Below the pieces are notes generated by a model. That model was given only the letters and a program-made list of their open reading frames with translations. It searched no databases and was not told where the DNA came from. Position numbers and translations under genes: made by a program. A DNA stretch of 50,996 nt from SYIM01 sp041182885 (lineage in GTDB: Bacteria; Pseudomonadota; Gammaproteobacteria; Burkholderiales; Burkholderiaceae_E): NCBI GenBank assembly GCA_049423065.1, contig JBMSQB010000026.1:1-50996 (forward strand). Reading direction: 5' to 3'. Below, piece by piece: positions 1 to 9,920 of the stretch (position 1 is its first letter; each line of letters starts with the position of its first letter).

Positions 1-111
1 GGGTCGGGTCGCGGGCGCGGGGGTGGTGCCGGGGGTGGGGGTGCCGGCGGTGCCGGTGGTGGCGGTGGTGGCGGTGGTGCCGGCGGTGCCGGCGGTGCCG
101 GTGGTGCTTGA
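1..111 (+). CDS. C-terminal glycine-rich tail of a gene cut by the window edge, probably 23S rRNA pseudouridine synthase RluB
   Basis: Frame 1 is open from the first base to a TGA at 109-111 and encodes only Gly, Ala and a few Arg/Ser residues (GSGRGRGGGAGG..., then almost pure G/A). Such tails are known at the C terminus of RluB in Burkholderiales, where rluB commonly lies just upstream of rimP on the same strand; the identity is inferred from that synteny and from the low-complexity composition. No catalytic domain lies inside the window. The DNA is a run of GGT/GGC/GCC triplets, so length variation by slippage is expected. It could instead be the tail of another glycine-rich protein. Confidence 0.55.
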   Translation, partial: GSGRGRGGGAGGGGAGGAGGGGGGGGAGGAGGAGGA

Positions 112-203
112 CGGGTGGCTTGACGAGCCGCTTGAGGCGCCCCGGTCCGGACCAGAAGCCTGTGCTGCCGGGGTTTCCGCCAATAGGGCACCCCGTTCTA
201 GGT

Positions 204-209
204 TATAAT
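204..209 (+). promoter_or_regulatory. Probable -10 element of the rimP-nusA-infB operon promoter
   Basis: A perfect TATAAT lies between the preceding stop (111) and the terminator-like hairpin at 261. No good TTGACA-like box lies 16-18 bases upstream. The interval 112-203 otherwise holds only GC-rich sequence, including a short palindrome GGTCCGGACC. A start point near 216 would give a leader of about 180 bases before rimP. Confidence 0.5.
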
Positions 210-260
210 TTTTTGTTGTTTAACTCGCTCCCGCAGGCTTTCAGGGGCGAGCGTGGGTGG

Positions 261-288
261 AAATGGGCTTGCGAGCCCATTTTTTTTT
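261..288 (+). terminator. Intrinsic terminator/attenuator in the rimP leader
   Basis: A perfect 9-bp stem (AAATGGGCT / AGCCCATTT) with a TGCG loop runs straight into a tract of nine T. It lies after the likely promoter and before rimP, so it would cut the operon's own transcript. This is the arrangement of the rimP-leader attenuator described in proteobacteria upstream of rimP-nusA-infB. NusA, encoded downstream, affects termination, so autoregulation is plausible but inferred. Confidence 0.7.
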
Positions 289-394
289 CCAGATCGATAT
301 TCATGCGGAGAACACAGGGGTGAACGCGAGGTCCAGGTCACGCGATGAGCGCACGCGCGAGTCGGGTGAGTTTAGTGAGGTTCGCCCGGTCTCC

Positions 395-952
395 ATGGGC
401 GCGCCCGACCTGCATTCGCTGGTTGAACGCACGATTGGCCCCCTCGGCTACGAACTGGTTGACATCGAGTTCGGTCCGCGCGGTCTGTTGCGTGTATTCA
501 TCGATTCCACCGCAGGGATTCAGATCGAAGATTGCGAGGCGGTCAGCCGTCAGTTGAGCCATGTCTTCACCGTCGACGATATCGACTATGGCCGGCTTGA
601 GGTGTCTTCGCCCGGTCTGGATCGACCGCTGAAGCAGGCGCGTGATTTTGTCCGGTTCGCGGGCAGTCTGGTCACCATCCGGCTTCGGCAACCCTTTCAG
701 GGGCGGCGCAATTTCGAGGGCCTCCTTACCGTCGAGGAGTCCAGCCGCTTCGGTCTCGAACTGGTCGAGCCCGGGCCGGCCACGCCCCGTACCCCTGGGG
801 CAGCGAAAGTGGCTGCGAAGTCTGCCGCGCGTGCGCGCCGCGCTCCGGCCAGGCCGGGTGCCGAGTCGGGCGAGCCGCCCGCCGTTCGTAAACTTGTCTT
901 TTCGCTCGACGAGGTCGAGCGGGCACGTCTGGTGCCGATCGTGAAGTTTTAG
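395..952 (+). CDS. rimP: Ribosome maturation factor RimP (185 aa)
   Basis: RimP helps assemble the 30S ribosomal subunit. The start is set at the ATG at 395 (MGAPDLHSLVERTIG) because family homology begins there; the frame is open further upstream but with unrelated sequence. The N-terminal domain carries GYELVDIEF, IEDCEAVSRQLS and the hallmark SSPGLDRPL (about residues 71-79); the C-terminal SH3-like domain begins near 87 (FVRFAG...PFQGRRNF) and ends with ARLVPIVKF. Odd: about residues 125-164 are an Ala/Arg/Pro-rich stretch inserted inside the C-terminal domain, where relatives have a short loop. It is the first gene of the nusA-infB operon, with nusA nine bases downstream. Confidence 0.95.
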   Translation: MGAPDLHSLVERTIGPLGYELVDIEFGPRGLLRVFIDSTAGIQIEDCEAVSRQLSHVFTVDDIDYGRLEVSSPGLDRPLKQARDFVRFAGSLVTIRLRQPFQGRRNFEGLLTVEESSRFGLELVEPGPATPRTPGAAKVAAKSAARARRAPARPGAESGEPPAVRKLVFSLDEVERARLVPIVKF

Positions 953-961
953 GAGCTGATC

Positions 962-2446
962 ATGAGCCGTGAAGTCCTGCTGTTGGTCGATGCGCTGGCG
1001 CGCGAGAAAAATGTTGCGCGCGATGTCGTGTTCGCCGCGCTCGAAACCGCGCTGGCCTCGGCCACCAAGAAGCGCTTCAAGGAAGAGACCGATGTGCGGG
1101 TCACGATCGACCGCCTGTCAGGCGATTACGAGGCCTTCCGGCGCTGGCAGGTGGTACCCGACGGCGAGCTCGAAGACCACGATATCCAGATCATTCTCAC
1201 CGAAGCGCAAAAGCAGGTGTCCGACGTGCAGGTGGGCGATTTCATCGAGGAGGAACTCGAAGCGGTCGAGTTGGGCCGGATCGGAGCGCAGGCGGCCAAA
1301 CAGGTCATCCTCCAGCGAATCCGCGAGGCCGAGCGCGAGCAGATCATCGACGATTTCCTGGCCCGCGACGAGCCGATCATGTCGGGCACCATCAAGCGCA
1401 TCGATCGCGAGGGAGCCATCCTGGAAACGGGCAAGCTCGAGGCCCGCTTGCCCCGCGACCAGATGATTCCGAAGGAGAACCTGCGGGTGGGCGATCGCGT
1501 TCGCGCGCTGGTGCTGCGCGTCAACCGCGAGGGGCGGGGCCCGCAACTGATCCTTTCGCGCACCTCGCCAGAATTCATTCGCCACCTCTTCACCAACGAG
1601 GTGCCGGAGATCGAGCAGGGGCTGCTTCAGATCAAGGCTGCCGCCCGCGATCCTGGCGTGCGCGCCAAGATTGCCGTGCACACCACTGATCGCCGCATCG
1701 ACCCGATTGGCACCTGTGTCGGTGTGCGTGGGTCGCGCGTGCAGGCCGTCACCGGCGAACTGGCTGGCGAGCGCGTTGACATCGTGTTGTGGTCGGAAGA
1801 CCCCGCGCAGTTCGTGATCGGTGCGCTGGCCCCGGCCAATGTATCGTCGATCGTGGTCGACGAAGACAAGCACGCCATGGACGTGGTGGTTGATGAAGAC
1901 AACCTCGCCCTGGCGATCGGCACCGGCGGACGCAACGTGCGTCTGGCCTCTGAACTCACCGGCTGGCAGATCAACATCATGACCCGCGAGGAGTCGCAGC
2001 AGAAGTCTGCGACCGAACGCAGTGAGGTTCGGGATATTTTCGTTGCCCGCCTTGACGTCGACGAGGAGGTGGCAGACATCCTCATCGACGAAGGTTTCAC
2101 CAGCCTCGAAGAAATTGCCTACGTGCCTCTCAACGAGATGCTCGAGATCGAGGCATTCGACGAAGATACCGTCAACGAGTTGCGCGATCGTGCGCGCAAT
2201 GTGCTGCTCACTGAAGCTATCGCCACCGAGGAGAAACTCGGTTCAGCGGCCGAAGATCTGCTGTCGCTTGAGGGCATGGATCGCGCGCTGGCGGCGCGTC
2301 TGGCGGATGCCGGGGTGCACACACGCGACGAACTCGCCGAACTTGCGGTCGACGAACTGGTCGAGGCAACCGGCATTGACGACCAGCGTGCGCGCGAGCT
2401 CATTATTCGCGCCCGTGCGCACTGGTTTGAGAGCGAGCAGGCCTGA
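962..2446 (+). CDS. nusA: Transcription termination/antitermination factor NusA (494 aa)
   Basis: NusA binds RNA polymerase and controls pausing, intrinsic termination and antitermination. The length is that of the long proteobacterial form. The N-terminal polymerase-binding domain begins MSREVLLLVDALAREKNV; an S1 domain follows (about 135-200, MSGTIKRIDREGAILE), then two KH domains (about 230-345, including IGTCVGVRGSRVQAV and AIGTGGRNVRLA). Two C-terminal acidic helix-hairpin-helix repeats (DILIDEGFTSLEEIAY and AARLADAGVHTRDELA) are present, as in species whose NusA contacts the alpha subunit of RNA polymerase. An AGGAG-like site precedes the ATG. It lies between rimP and infB in the conserved operon. 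Confidence 0.98.
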   Translation: MSREVLLLVDALAREKNVARDVVFAALETALASATKKRFKEETDVRVTIDRLSGDYEAFRRWQVVPDGELEDHDIQIILTEAQKQVSDVQVGDFIEEELEAVELGRIGAQAAKQVILQRIREAEREQIIDDFLARDEPIMSGTIKRIDREGAILETGKLEARLPRDQMIPKENLRVGDRVRALVLRVNREGRGPQLILSRTSPEFIRHLFTNEVPEIEQGLLQIKAAARDPGVRAKIAVHTTDRRIDPIGTCVGVRGSRVQAVTGELAGERVDIVLWSEDPAQFVIGALAPANVSSIVVDEDKHAMDVVVDEDNLALAIGTGGRNVRLASELTGWQINIMTREESQQKSATERSEVRDIFVARLDVDEEVADILIDEGFTSLEEIAYVPLNEMLEIEAFDEDTVNELRDRARNVLLTEAIATEEKLGSAAEDLLSLEGMDRALAARLADAGVHTRDELAELAVDELVEATGIDDQRARELIIRARAHWFESEQA

Positions 2447-2484
2447 GGGCGGTTCCACAGCGCCCCGGTGAGGGAAGGATAGAG

Positions 2485-5424
<2,940 letters not shown>

Positions 5425-5433
5425 GGCAGCAAG

Positions 5434-5811
5434 ATGGCCAAGCGCAGTGCGTCCGCGACCCCTCGCGGGATCAGGGTCGCGGAACTGATCCATCAGGAAC
5501 TCGCGCTCCTGATCCGCGGCGAACTCAAGGATCCGGGTCCGGGCATGGTCACGCTCACCGGGGTGGATCTCACGCCCGATTACGCCTATGCCACGGTGCA
5601 TTTCACCGTACTTCCCGATGACGACGCCACCGTCAAGGCCACCACCCAGGCCCTGACGCGGGCTGCAGGGTTTTTGCGCGGCCAGATCGGCCGACGGGTT
5701 CGAATCCACACCACGCCCGAACTGCGCTTCGTGCTCGACCGCTCCACGCTCCGCGGGCTGGAGCTCGACCGTCTGATCAGCGAAGCCAACCGTCGCCAGG
5801 CTGACGAGTGA
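5434..5811 (+). CDS. rbfA: 30S ribosome-binding factor RbfA (125 aa)
   Basis: RbfA is a small KH-fold protein that acts in late maturation of the 30S subunit and in cold adaptation. The sequence has the family features: an N-terminal RVAELIHQELALLIRGELKDP, a central VTLTGVDLTPDYAYATVHFTV and RIHTTPELRFVLDRS near the end. It begins nine bases after infB and its stop overlaps the GTG start of truB (GTGA), indicating translational coupling. Length is normal. Confidence 0.97.
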   Translation: MAKRSASATPRGIRVAELIHQELALLIRGELKDPGPGMVTLTGVDLTPDYAYATVHFTVLPDDDATVKATTQALTRAAGFLRGQIGRRVRIHTTPELRFVLDRSTLRGLELDRLISEANRRQADE

Positions 5812-6755
5812 GTGCAGCCCCCGAGGCGCGGCAGTCCCGCGCCGAGCGCCCGGCACCCATTCGCGATCGCGTCGACGGCGTGCTGCTGCTCGATAAACCC
5901 AAGGGATTGAGTTCGAACCACGCCATGCTGACCGCGCGCCGGTTGCTGGGCGCTGCGAAGGCGGGCCATGGCGGCACGCTTGACCCCATGGCGAGCGGCC
6001 TGTTACCGATTCTGTTCGGTGAAGCCACCAAGTTCGCGCATGACCTGCTGGAGGCCGACAAGACCTATGCGGCGACGCTCCGCCTGGGCGAGACCAGCAG
6101 CACCGGCGACGCCGAGGGTACGCTCACCCCAACGGGCGCCAGCTTGCCTGCCGAAGCTGCGTTGAAGACCGTGCTCGACCGGTTCGTCGGCGCGATTGCG
6201 CAACGTCCGCCAATGCATTCCGCGCTCAAGCATCAGGGACGACCACTTTATGAATACGCACGCAGCGGCATCGAGATCGAGCGCGCGCTGCGCGAGGTGA
6301 CGATTCACCGGATAGACCTGCTCAATGCCGAAGGCGACACGGCGCAGATCCGCGTGGTGTGCAGCAAGGGCACCTATGTGCGAACGCTGGCCGGGGATAT
6401 CGGCGAGGCGGCAGGTTGCGGGGCCTGGCTTTCGGATCTTCGTCGCGAGGCGGTCGATACGCTCACGCTCGATAGCGCAGTGTCGCTGGAACAACTGGAA
6501 GCTTTGCCGCTTGCCGAGCGGCGGGCCTGGTTGGCACCGCTTGACCGCCTGCTGCAACGGCTCACCAGGATCGAACTTGACACGGAGTCGGCGCTGCGTC
6601 TTTGCCAGGGACAGCGTCTGCGCGTGGGCCCGCGCACTGATTCCTCGCCCGAGCGGGTGCGCGTGTATCACGCCGATCGGCTGCTCGGCGTGGCGATCCT
6701 CGAAGCGGGCGTCCTGATCTCTCAGCGGTTGATTGCCGCGCCTGCCGATTGTTGA
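5808..6755 (+). CDS. truB: tRNA pseudouridine-55 synthase TruB (315 aa)
   Basis: TruB converts U55 of the tRNA T loop to pseudouridine. The catalytic motif HGGTLDPMASGLL contains the nucleophilic Asp (about residue 59). Other family blocks are VLLLDKPKGLSSN at the N terminus, ADKTYAATLRLGETSSTGDAEG, the RPPMHSALKHQGRPLYEYAR block and CSKGTYVRTLAGDIGEAAGCGA. The start is GTG at 5808, overlapping the rbfA stop. The C-terminal part (RLCQGQRLRVGP) is PUA-like. It ends the rimP-truB run; 86 bases without an obvious terminator separate it from typA. Confidence 0.97.
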   Translation: MSAAPEARQSRAERPAPIRDRVDGVLLLDKPKGLSSNHAMLTARRLLGAAKAGHGGTLDPMASGLLPILFGEATKFAHDLLEADKTYAATLRLGETSSTGDAEGTLTPTGASLPAEAALKTVLDRFVGAIAQRPPMHSALKHQGRPLYEYARSGIEIERALREVTIHRIDLLNAEGDTAQIRVVCSKGTYVRTLAGDIGEAAGCGAWLSDLRREAVDTLTLDSAVSLEQLEALPLAERRAWLAPLDRLLQRLTRIELDTESALRLCQGQRLRVGPRTDSSPERVRVYHADRLLGVAILEAGVLISQRLIAAPADC

Positions 6756-6841
6756 AGACCGGGGCGACACGCCATGTCATGCGGCGGTCACCCCAATCGT
6801 GTTTCATTCAAAACAGAACGCCATCCTCAGGATACCCTCTC

Positions 6842-8698
6842 ATGACTACCCAGGCTATTCGCAACATCGCCATCATCGCCCACGTCGATCATGGCAAGAC
6901 CACGCTGGTCGATCAGCTGCTTCGTCAGTCGGGCACCTTCCGCGCCAATCAGCAGGTGGCCGAACGCGTGATGGACAGCAACGATCTCGAACGCGAGCGC
7001 GGCATCACCATTCTGGCCAAGAACTGTGCGGTCGATTTCGACGGCACCCGGATCAACATTGTCGATACGCCGGGGCATGCCGACTTCGGCGGCGAGGTGG
7101 AGCGCGCGCTGTCGATGGTGGATGGCGTGTTGTTGCTGGTGGACGCGGTGGAAGGACCCATGCCGCAAACCCGCTTCGTTACGCGCAAGGCGCTTGCGCT
7201 GGGGCTGCGTCCTATCGTGGTGGTGAACAAGATTGACCGGCCAGGTGCGCGTCCTGATTGGGTCGTGAGCCAGACCTTCGACCTGTTTGACCGCCTGGGC
7301 GCAAGCGAAGAGCAGCTCGATTTTCCGGTGGTTTATGCCTCGGCGGTCAACGGCTATGCCCTTGATTCGCTCCGCGATCTGCCCGCTGCCGAGGCGGGCA
7401 AGTGCGACATGGATCCGCTCTTTCGGGCCGTTCTGCGGCACGTCCCGGCGCGAGCCGACGATCCGGACGGCCCCCTCCAGTTGCAGATCTCGGCGCTTGA
7501 TTATTCGAGCTACGTCGGGCGAATCGGTATCGGGCGCATCAATCGCGGCCGCATTCGCACCGGGCAGCCGGTGCTGATCCTGCACGGTGACCCGGCCAGC
7601 GGCGGGGTGGCCCCGGTGCAGGCCAAGGTCAATCAGGTGCTGCGCTTCAAGGGGCTCGAGCGTGTGGTGGTCGATGAAGCGCAGGCGGGCGACATCGTGG
7701 CGGTCAACGGCATCGAGGAACTGGGAATCGGTTGCACGCTCGCTGATACCGCGCAGCCCGAGGCGCTTCCCATGCTGAGTGTCGATGAGCCCACCATGAC
7801 CATGGAGTTTCTGGTCAACACCTCGCCCATGGCGGGACGCGAAGGCCGCTTCGTCACCAGTCGGCAGCTGCGTGAGCGGCTTGAACGCGAGTTGAAAAGC
7901 AACGTCGCGCTTCGAGTGGAATTCACCGCTGATTCCGATACGTTCATCGTGTCGGGTCGCGGCGAGCTTCACCTCACCATCCTGATCGAGAACATGCGGC
8001 GTGAGGGCTATGAGCTGGCCGTCTCGCGTCCCAAACCCCGCATTCAGGTGGTCGATGGCGAGCGGCTCGAGCCGTTCGAAACGCTGGCGATCGACATCGA
8101 AGACGCGCATCAGGGGGGCATCATGGAAATGCTCGCCGGCCGACGCGGTGAACTCGTGGCCATGGAGCCCGATGGCCGGGGTCGCGTGCGGCTCGACTAC
8201 CGCGTCCCCGCGCGCGGCTTGATCGGTTTTCACAACGAGTTTCTGAACCTGACACGCGGCACGGGCATCGCGAGTCATGTGTTCGATGAATACGCACCTT
8301 GGGCGGGTGAGATCGATGCGCGTCGCAATGGGGTGCTGATCTCGCAGGACGATGGCGCTGCGGTCACTTACGCGCTCTGGAAGCTGCAGGACCGGGGGCG
8401 GATGTTCGTGAGGCCCAATGACCCGGTGTATGAGGGCATGGTGATTGGCATCCATACCCGCGACAACGATCTGGTCGTCAATCCGATTCGCGAGAAGAAG
8501 CTCACCAACGTTCGCGCCTCCGGGAAGGACGAAAACATTCAGCTCACGCCGCCGGTCGAGTTGACCCTCGAGAAGGCGGTTGAATTCATCGCCGACGATG
8601 AGCTTGTCGAGGTCACACCGTCGTCGATCCGGCTTCGCAAGCGCTTCCTGAAAGAGCATGAGCGGCGGCGTGCGTCTCGCGAGGGAGAGGCGGCCTGA
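6842..8698 (+). CDS. typA: Ribosome-associated GTPase TypA/BipA (618 aa)
   Basis: TypA/BipA is a translational GTPase related to EF-G/LepA that acts on ribosomes in ribosome assembly and stress adaptation. The start at 6842 (MTTQAIRNIAIIAHVDHGKTT) matches the family. G1 is AHVDHGKTT, the switch I region RERGITI, G3 DTPGHADFGGEVERA and G4 NKIDRP. The C-terminal half has the BipA-specific blocks GRGELHLTILIENMRREGYEL and MVIGIHTRDNDL...KLTNVRASGKDE. The length is that of a full-length protein. A 12-bp tandem duplication begins within its stop codon. Confidence 0.97.
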   Translation: MTTQAIRNIAIIAHVDHGKTTLVDQLLRQSGTFRANQQVAERVMDSNDLERERGITILAKNCAVDFDGTRINIVDTPGHADFGGEVERALSMVDGVLLLVDAVEGPMPQTRFVTRKALALGLRPIVVVNKIDRPGARPDWVVSQTFDLFDRLGASEEQLDFPVVYASAVNGYALDSLRDLPAAEAGKCDMDPLFRAVLRHVPARADDPDGPLQLQISALDYSSYVGRIGIGRINRGRIRTGQPVLILHGDPASGGVAPVQAKVNQVLRFKGLERVVVDEAQAGDIVAVNGIEELGIGCTLADTAQPEALPMLSVDEPTMTMEFLVNTSPMAGREGRFVTSRQLRERLERELKSNVALRVEFTADSDTFIVSGRGELHLTILIENMRREGYELAVSRPKPRIQVVDGERLEPFETLAIDIEDAHQGGIMEMLAGRRGELVAMEPDGRGRVRLDYRVPARGLIGFHNEFLNLTRGTGIASHVFDEYAPWAGEIDARRNGVLISQDDGAAVTYALWKLQDRGRMFVRPNDPVYEGMVIGIHTRDNDLVVNPIREKKLTNVRASGKDENIQLTPPVELTLEKAVEFIADDELVEVTPSSIRLRKRFLKEHERRRASREGEAA

Positions 8699-8720
8699 GG
8701 CCTTCACGGAGGCCTTCACG
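8697..8720. repeat. Tandem duplication, 2 x 12 bp
   Basis: GAGGCCTTCACG occurs twice with no spacer, starting inside the typA stop codon. It looks like a simple local duplication with no evident function. Confidence 0.7.
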
Positions 8721-8746
8721 CATCGGACAGGCTGCTTCTTCGGTAC

Positions 8747-8768
8747 AACACGATAAAAAACTCGTGTT
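8747..8768. promoter_or_regulatory. Inverted repeat upstream of the SWIB gene
   Basis: AACACGA and TCGTGTT form a perfect 7-bp inverted repeat around an 8-base AT-rich spacer (TAAAAAAC). It lies in the typA to SWIB-gene interval (8699-8896). It has no following T tract, so it could be an operator or a weak typA terminator. No convincing -35/-10 pair was seen in the interval. Confidence 0.4.
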
Positions 8769-8896
8769 CTCCCTATTGGCGCCTGCGCATTTATCCGGCA
8801 TTCTTCGGTCTTGCACGGATTCGGGGATCAATCGGTTTTTTCCCCGTAACCGGCAAGACCGCTATCCACCCCGGATTCGAACCAGGAGAGTCGAAC

Positions 8897-9322
8897 ATGG
8901 CAACTGCCAAGAAGGCCGCCAAGAAACCCGCCGCCAAAAAGCCCGCCGCCAAAGTAGCGGCCAAGAAGCCCGCCGCGAAGAAAGCGGCGCCCGCCAAGAA
9001 AGCTGCTCCCGCCAAGAAAGCTGCACCAGCGAAAAAAGCTGCTGCCGCTAAAAAGCCGGCTGCCAAAAAGGCCCGCACGCCCAACGCTGCATTCATGAAG
9101 GCCCTGACCCCCAGTGCCGCGCTGGCTGCTGTGGTGGGTGACAAGCCGCTGCCGCGCACCGAAGTTGTCAAGCGCATGTGGGAGTACATCAAGAAGGCCA
9201 AGCTCCAGGACGCAACCAACAAGCGCCAGATCAACGCTGACGACAAGCTGAAGGCGGTCTTCGGCAAGGCGTCGGTCAACATGTTCGAGATGACCAAGCT
9301 GGTGGGCAAGCACCTCAGCTGA
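8897..9322 (+). CDS. Histone H1-like Lys/Ala-rich protein with C-terminal SWIB domain (141 aa)
   Basis: Residues 1-62 are almost entirely Ala, Lys and Pro in repeats such as KKPAAKK and APAKKA, resembling the C-terminal tail of eukaryotic H1 and bacterial H1-like proteins. Residues about 63-141 form a SWIB/MDM2-type domain (LPRTEVVKRMWEYIKKAKLQD...INADDKLKAVFG...MFEMTKLVGKHL). Such small SWIB proteins are known in betaproteobacteria and chlamydiae. The basic tail suggests DNA binding; a nucleoid-associated role is inferred. AGGAGAG precedes the ATG and a strong terminator follows, so it is a single-gene unit. Repeat copy number in the tail probably varies between strains. Confidence 0.9.
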   Translation: MATAKKAAKKPAAKKPAAKVAAKKPAAKKAAPAKKAAPAKKAAPAKKAAAAKKPAAKKARTPNAAFMKALTPSAALAAVVGDKPLPRTEVVKRMWEYIKKAKLQDATNKRQINADDKLKAVFGKASVNMFEMTKLVGKHLS

Positions 9323-9373
9323 CAGACAGGCACCTCGCTCGCCGGTGACCTGTGCCGGCGGCGGTGTTGAAGG

Positions 9374-9406
9374 AAAAAAGCGGCCCTCAGGGGCCGCTTT
9401 TTTTTT
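9374..9406 (+). terminator. Intrinsic terminator after the SWIB gene
   Basis: AAAAAAGCGGCCC, loop TCAG, GGGCCGCTTTTTTTTT: a long perfect stem followed by a run of nine T. It has A's on the 5' side as well, so it may also work for transcripts coming from the minus strand. Confidence 0.92.
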
Positions 9407-9475
9407 GAGCGCGTCGCACGGGCGACCGCGGTTGATGCAGGCTGCGCGACTGCGCGGCAAAGCTTCGCCAGTGGA

Positions 9476-9841
9476 CTATCGACGCGGCTCGGAGCCCTGC
9501 GCGGGGTCGGCTGGCTTGGCACGGATGAAATCGCCCTCGATCACCGTACCCTGGCTGGCGGGATTCGCAGCGTTGCGCGCCTCGGCCTGCCGGAGCGCTT
9601 CGCGCGCCGCTGCATCGATTGACTCGCGCAGGCGCTTGCGCAACTTGCGCGTTCGCCACCAGAACCATCCGCCCGCGAGTACGCCAATGACCAGCAGGCC
9701 GGCGAACATGAAGACGGACAAGAACAGCGCCGCGCCGATCATTGCAAGGCCGACGATTCCGGCGATGAATTTCGCCACCGGGCCTCCGCCCTGCACACTG
9801 GCCTGGAATTGAAGGCGTACCGGCTTGTTGGGGTCCTGCAA
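9476..9841 (-). CDS. Small conserved membrane protein of unknown function (121 aa)
   Basis: Two adjacent hydrophobic segments (about residues 24-43 and 44-61, with GIVGLAMIGAALFLSVFMFAG and LLVIGVLAGGWFWW) are followed by a very basic helix (RTRKLRKRLRESIDAAAREALRQAE) and a short hydrophilic end (GTVIEGDFIR). This suggests an inner-membrane hairpin with a cytoplasmic tail. The start is TTG at 9841, supported by AGGAG six bases upstream. It follows the AsmA-like gene on the same strand with a 79-base gap, so the two may be co-transcribed. I do not recognise a characterised family. Confidence 0.75.
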   Translation of the reverse strand: MQDPNKPVRLQFQASVQGGGPVAKFIAGIVGLAMIGAALFLSVFMFAGLLVIGVLAGGWFWWRTRKLRKRLRESIDAAAREALRQAEARNAANPASQGTVIEGDFIRAKPADPAQGSEPRR

Positions 9842-9847
9842 GAGGGG

Positions 9848-9852
9848 CTCCT
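9848..9852 (-). promoter_or_regulatory. Ribosome-binding site deciding a TTG start
   Basis: AGGAG on the minus strand, six bases before the TTG at 9841; it supports this start for the small membrane protein. Confidence 0.7.
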
Positions 9853-9920
9853 GGGCGACGGGTGGTCTAGCCGCGGATGATACGTGGGGGCGGAGGCGCC
9901 GAAAACCAGAGACCCGTCAT

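Noticed and set aside
1..208. A Val/Pro/Ala-rich open frame from 23 to 208
   Set aside because: It is an out-of-frame reading of the Gly/Ala triplet tail and continues into non-coding sequence.
6827..8719. A 630-codon minus-strand open frame antisense to typA
   Set aside because: The plus-strand protein is unmistakably TypA; the antisense reading has no recognisable domain and is typical of shadow frames at high GC.
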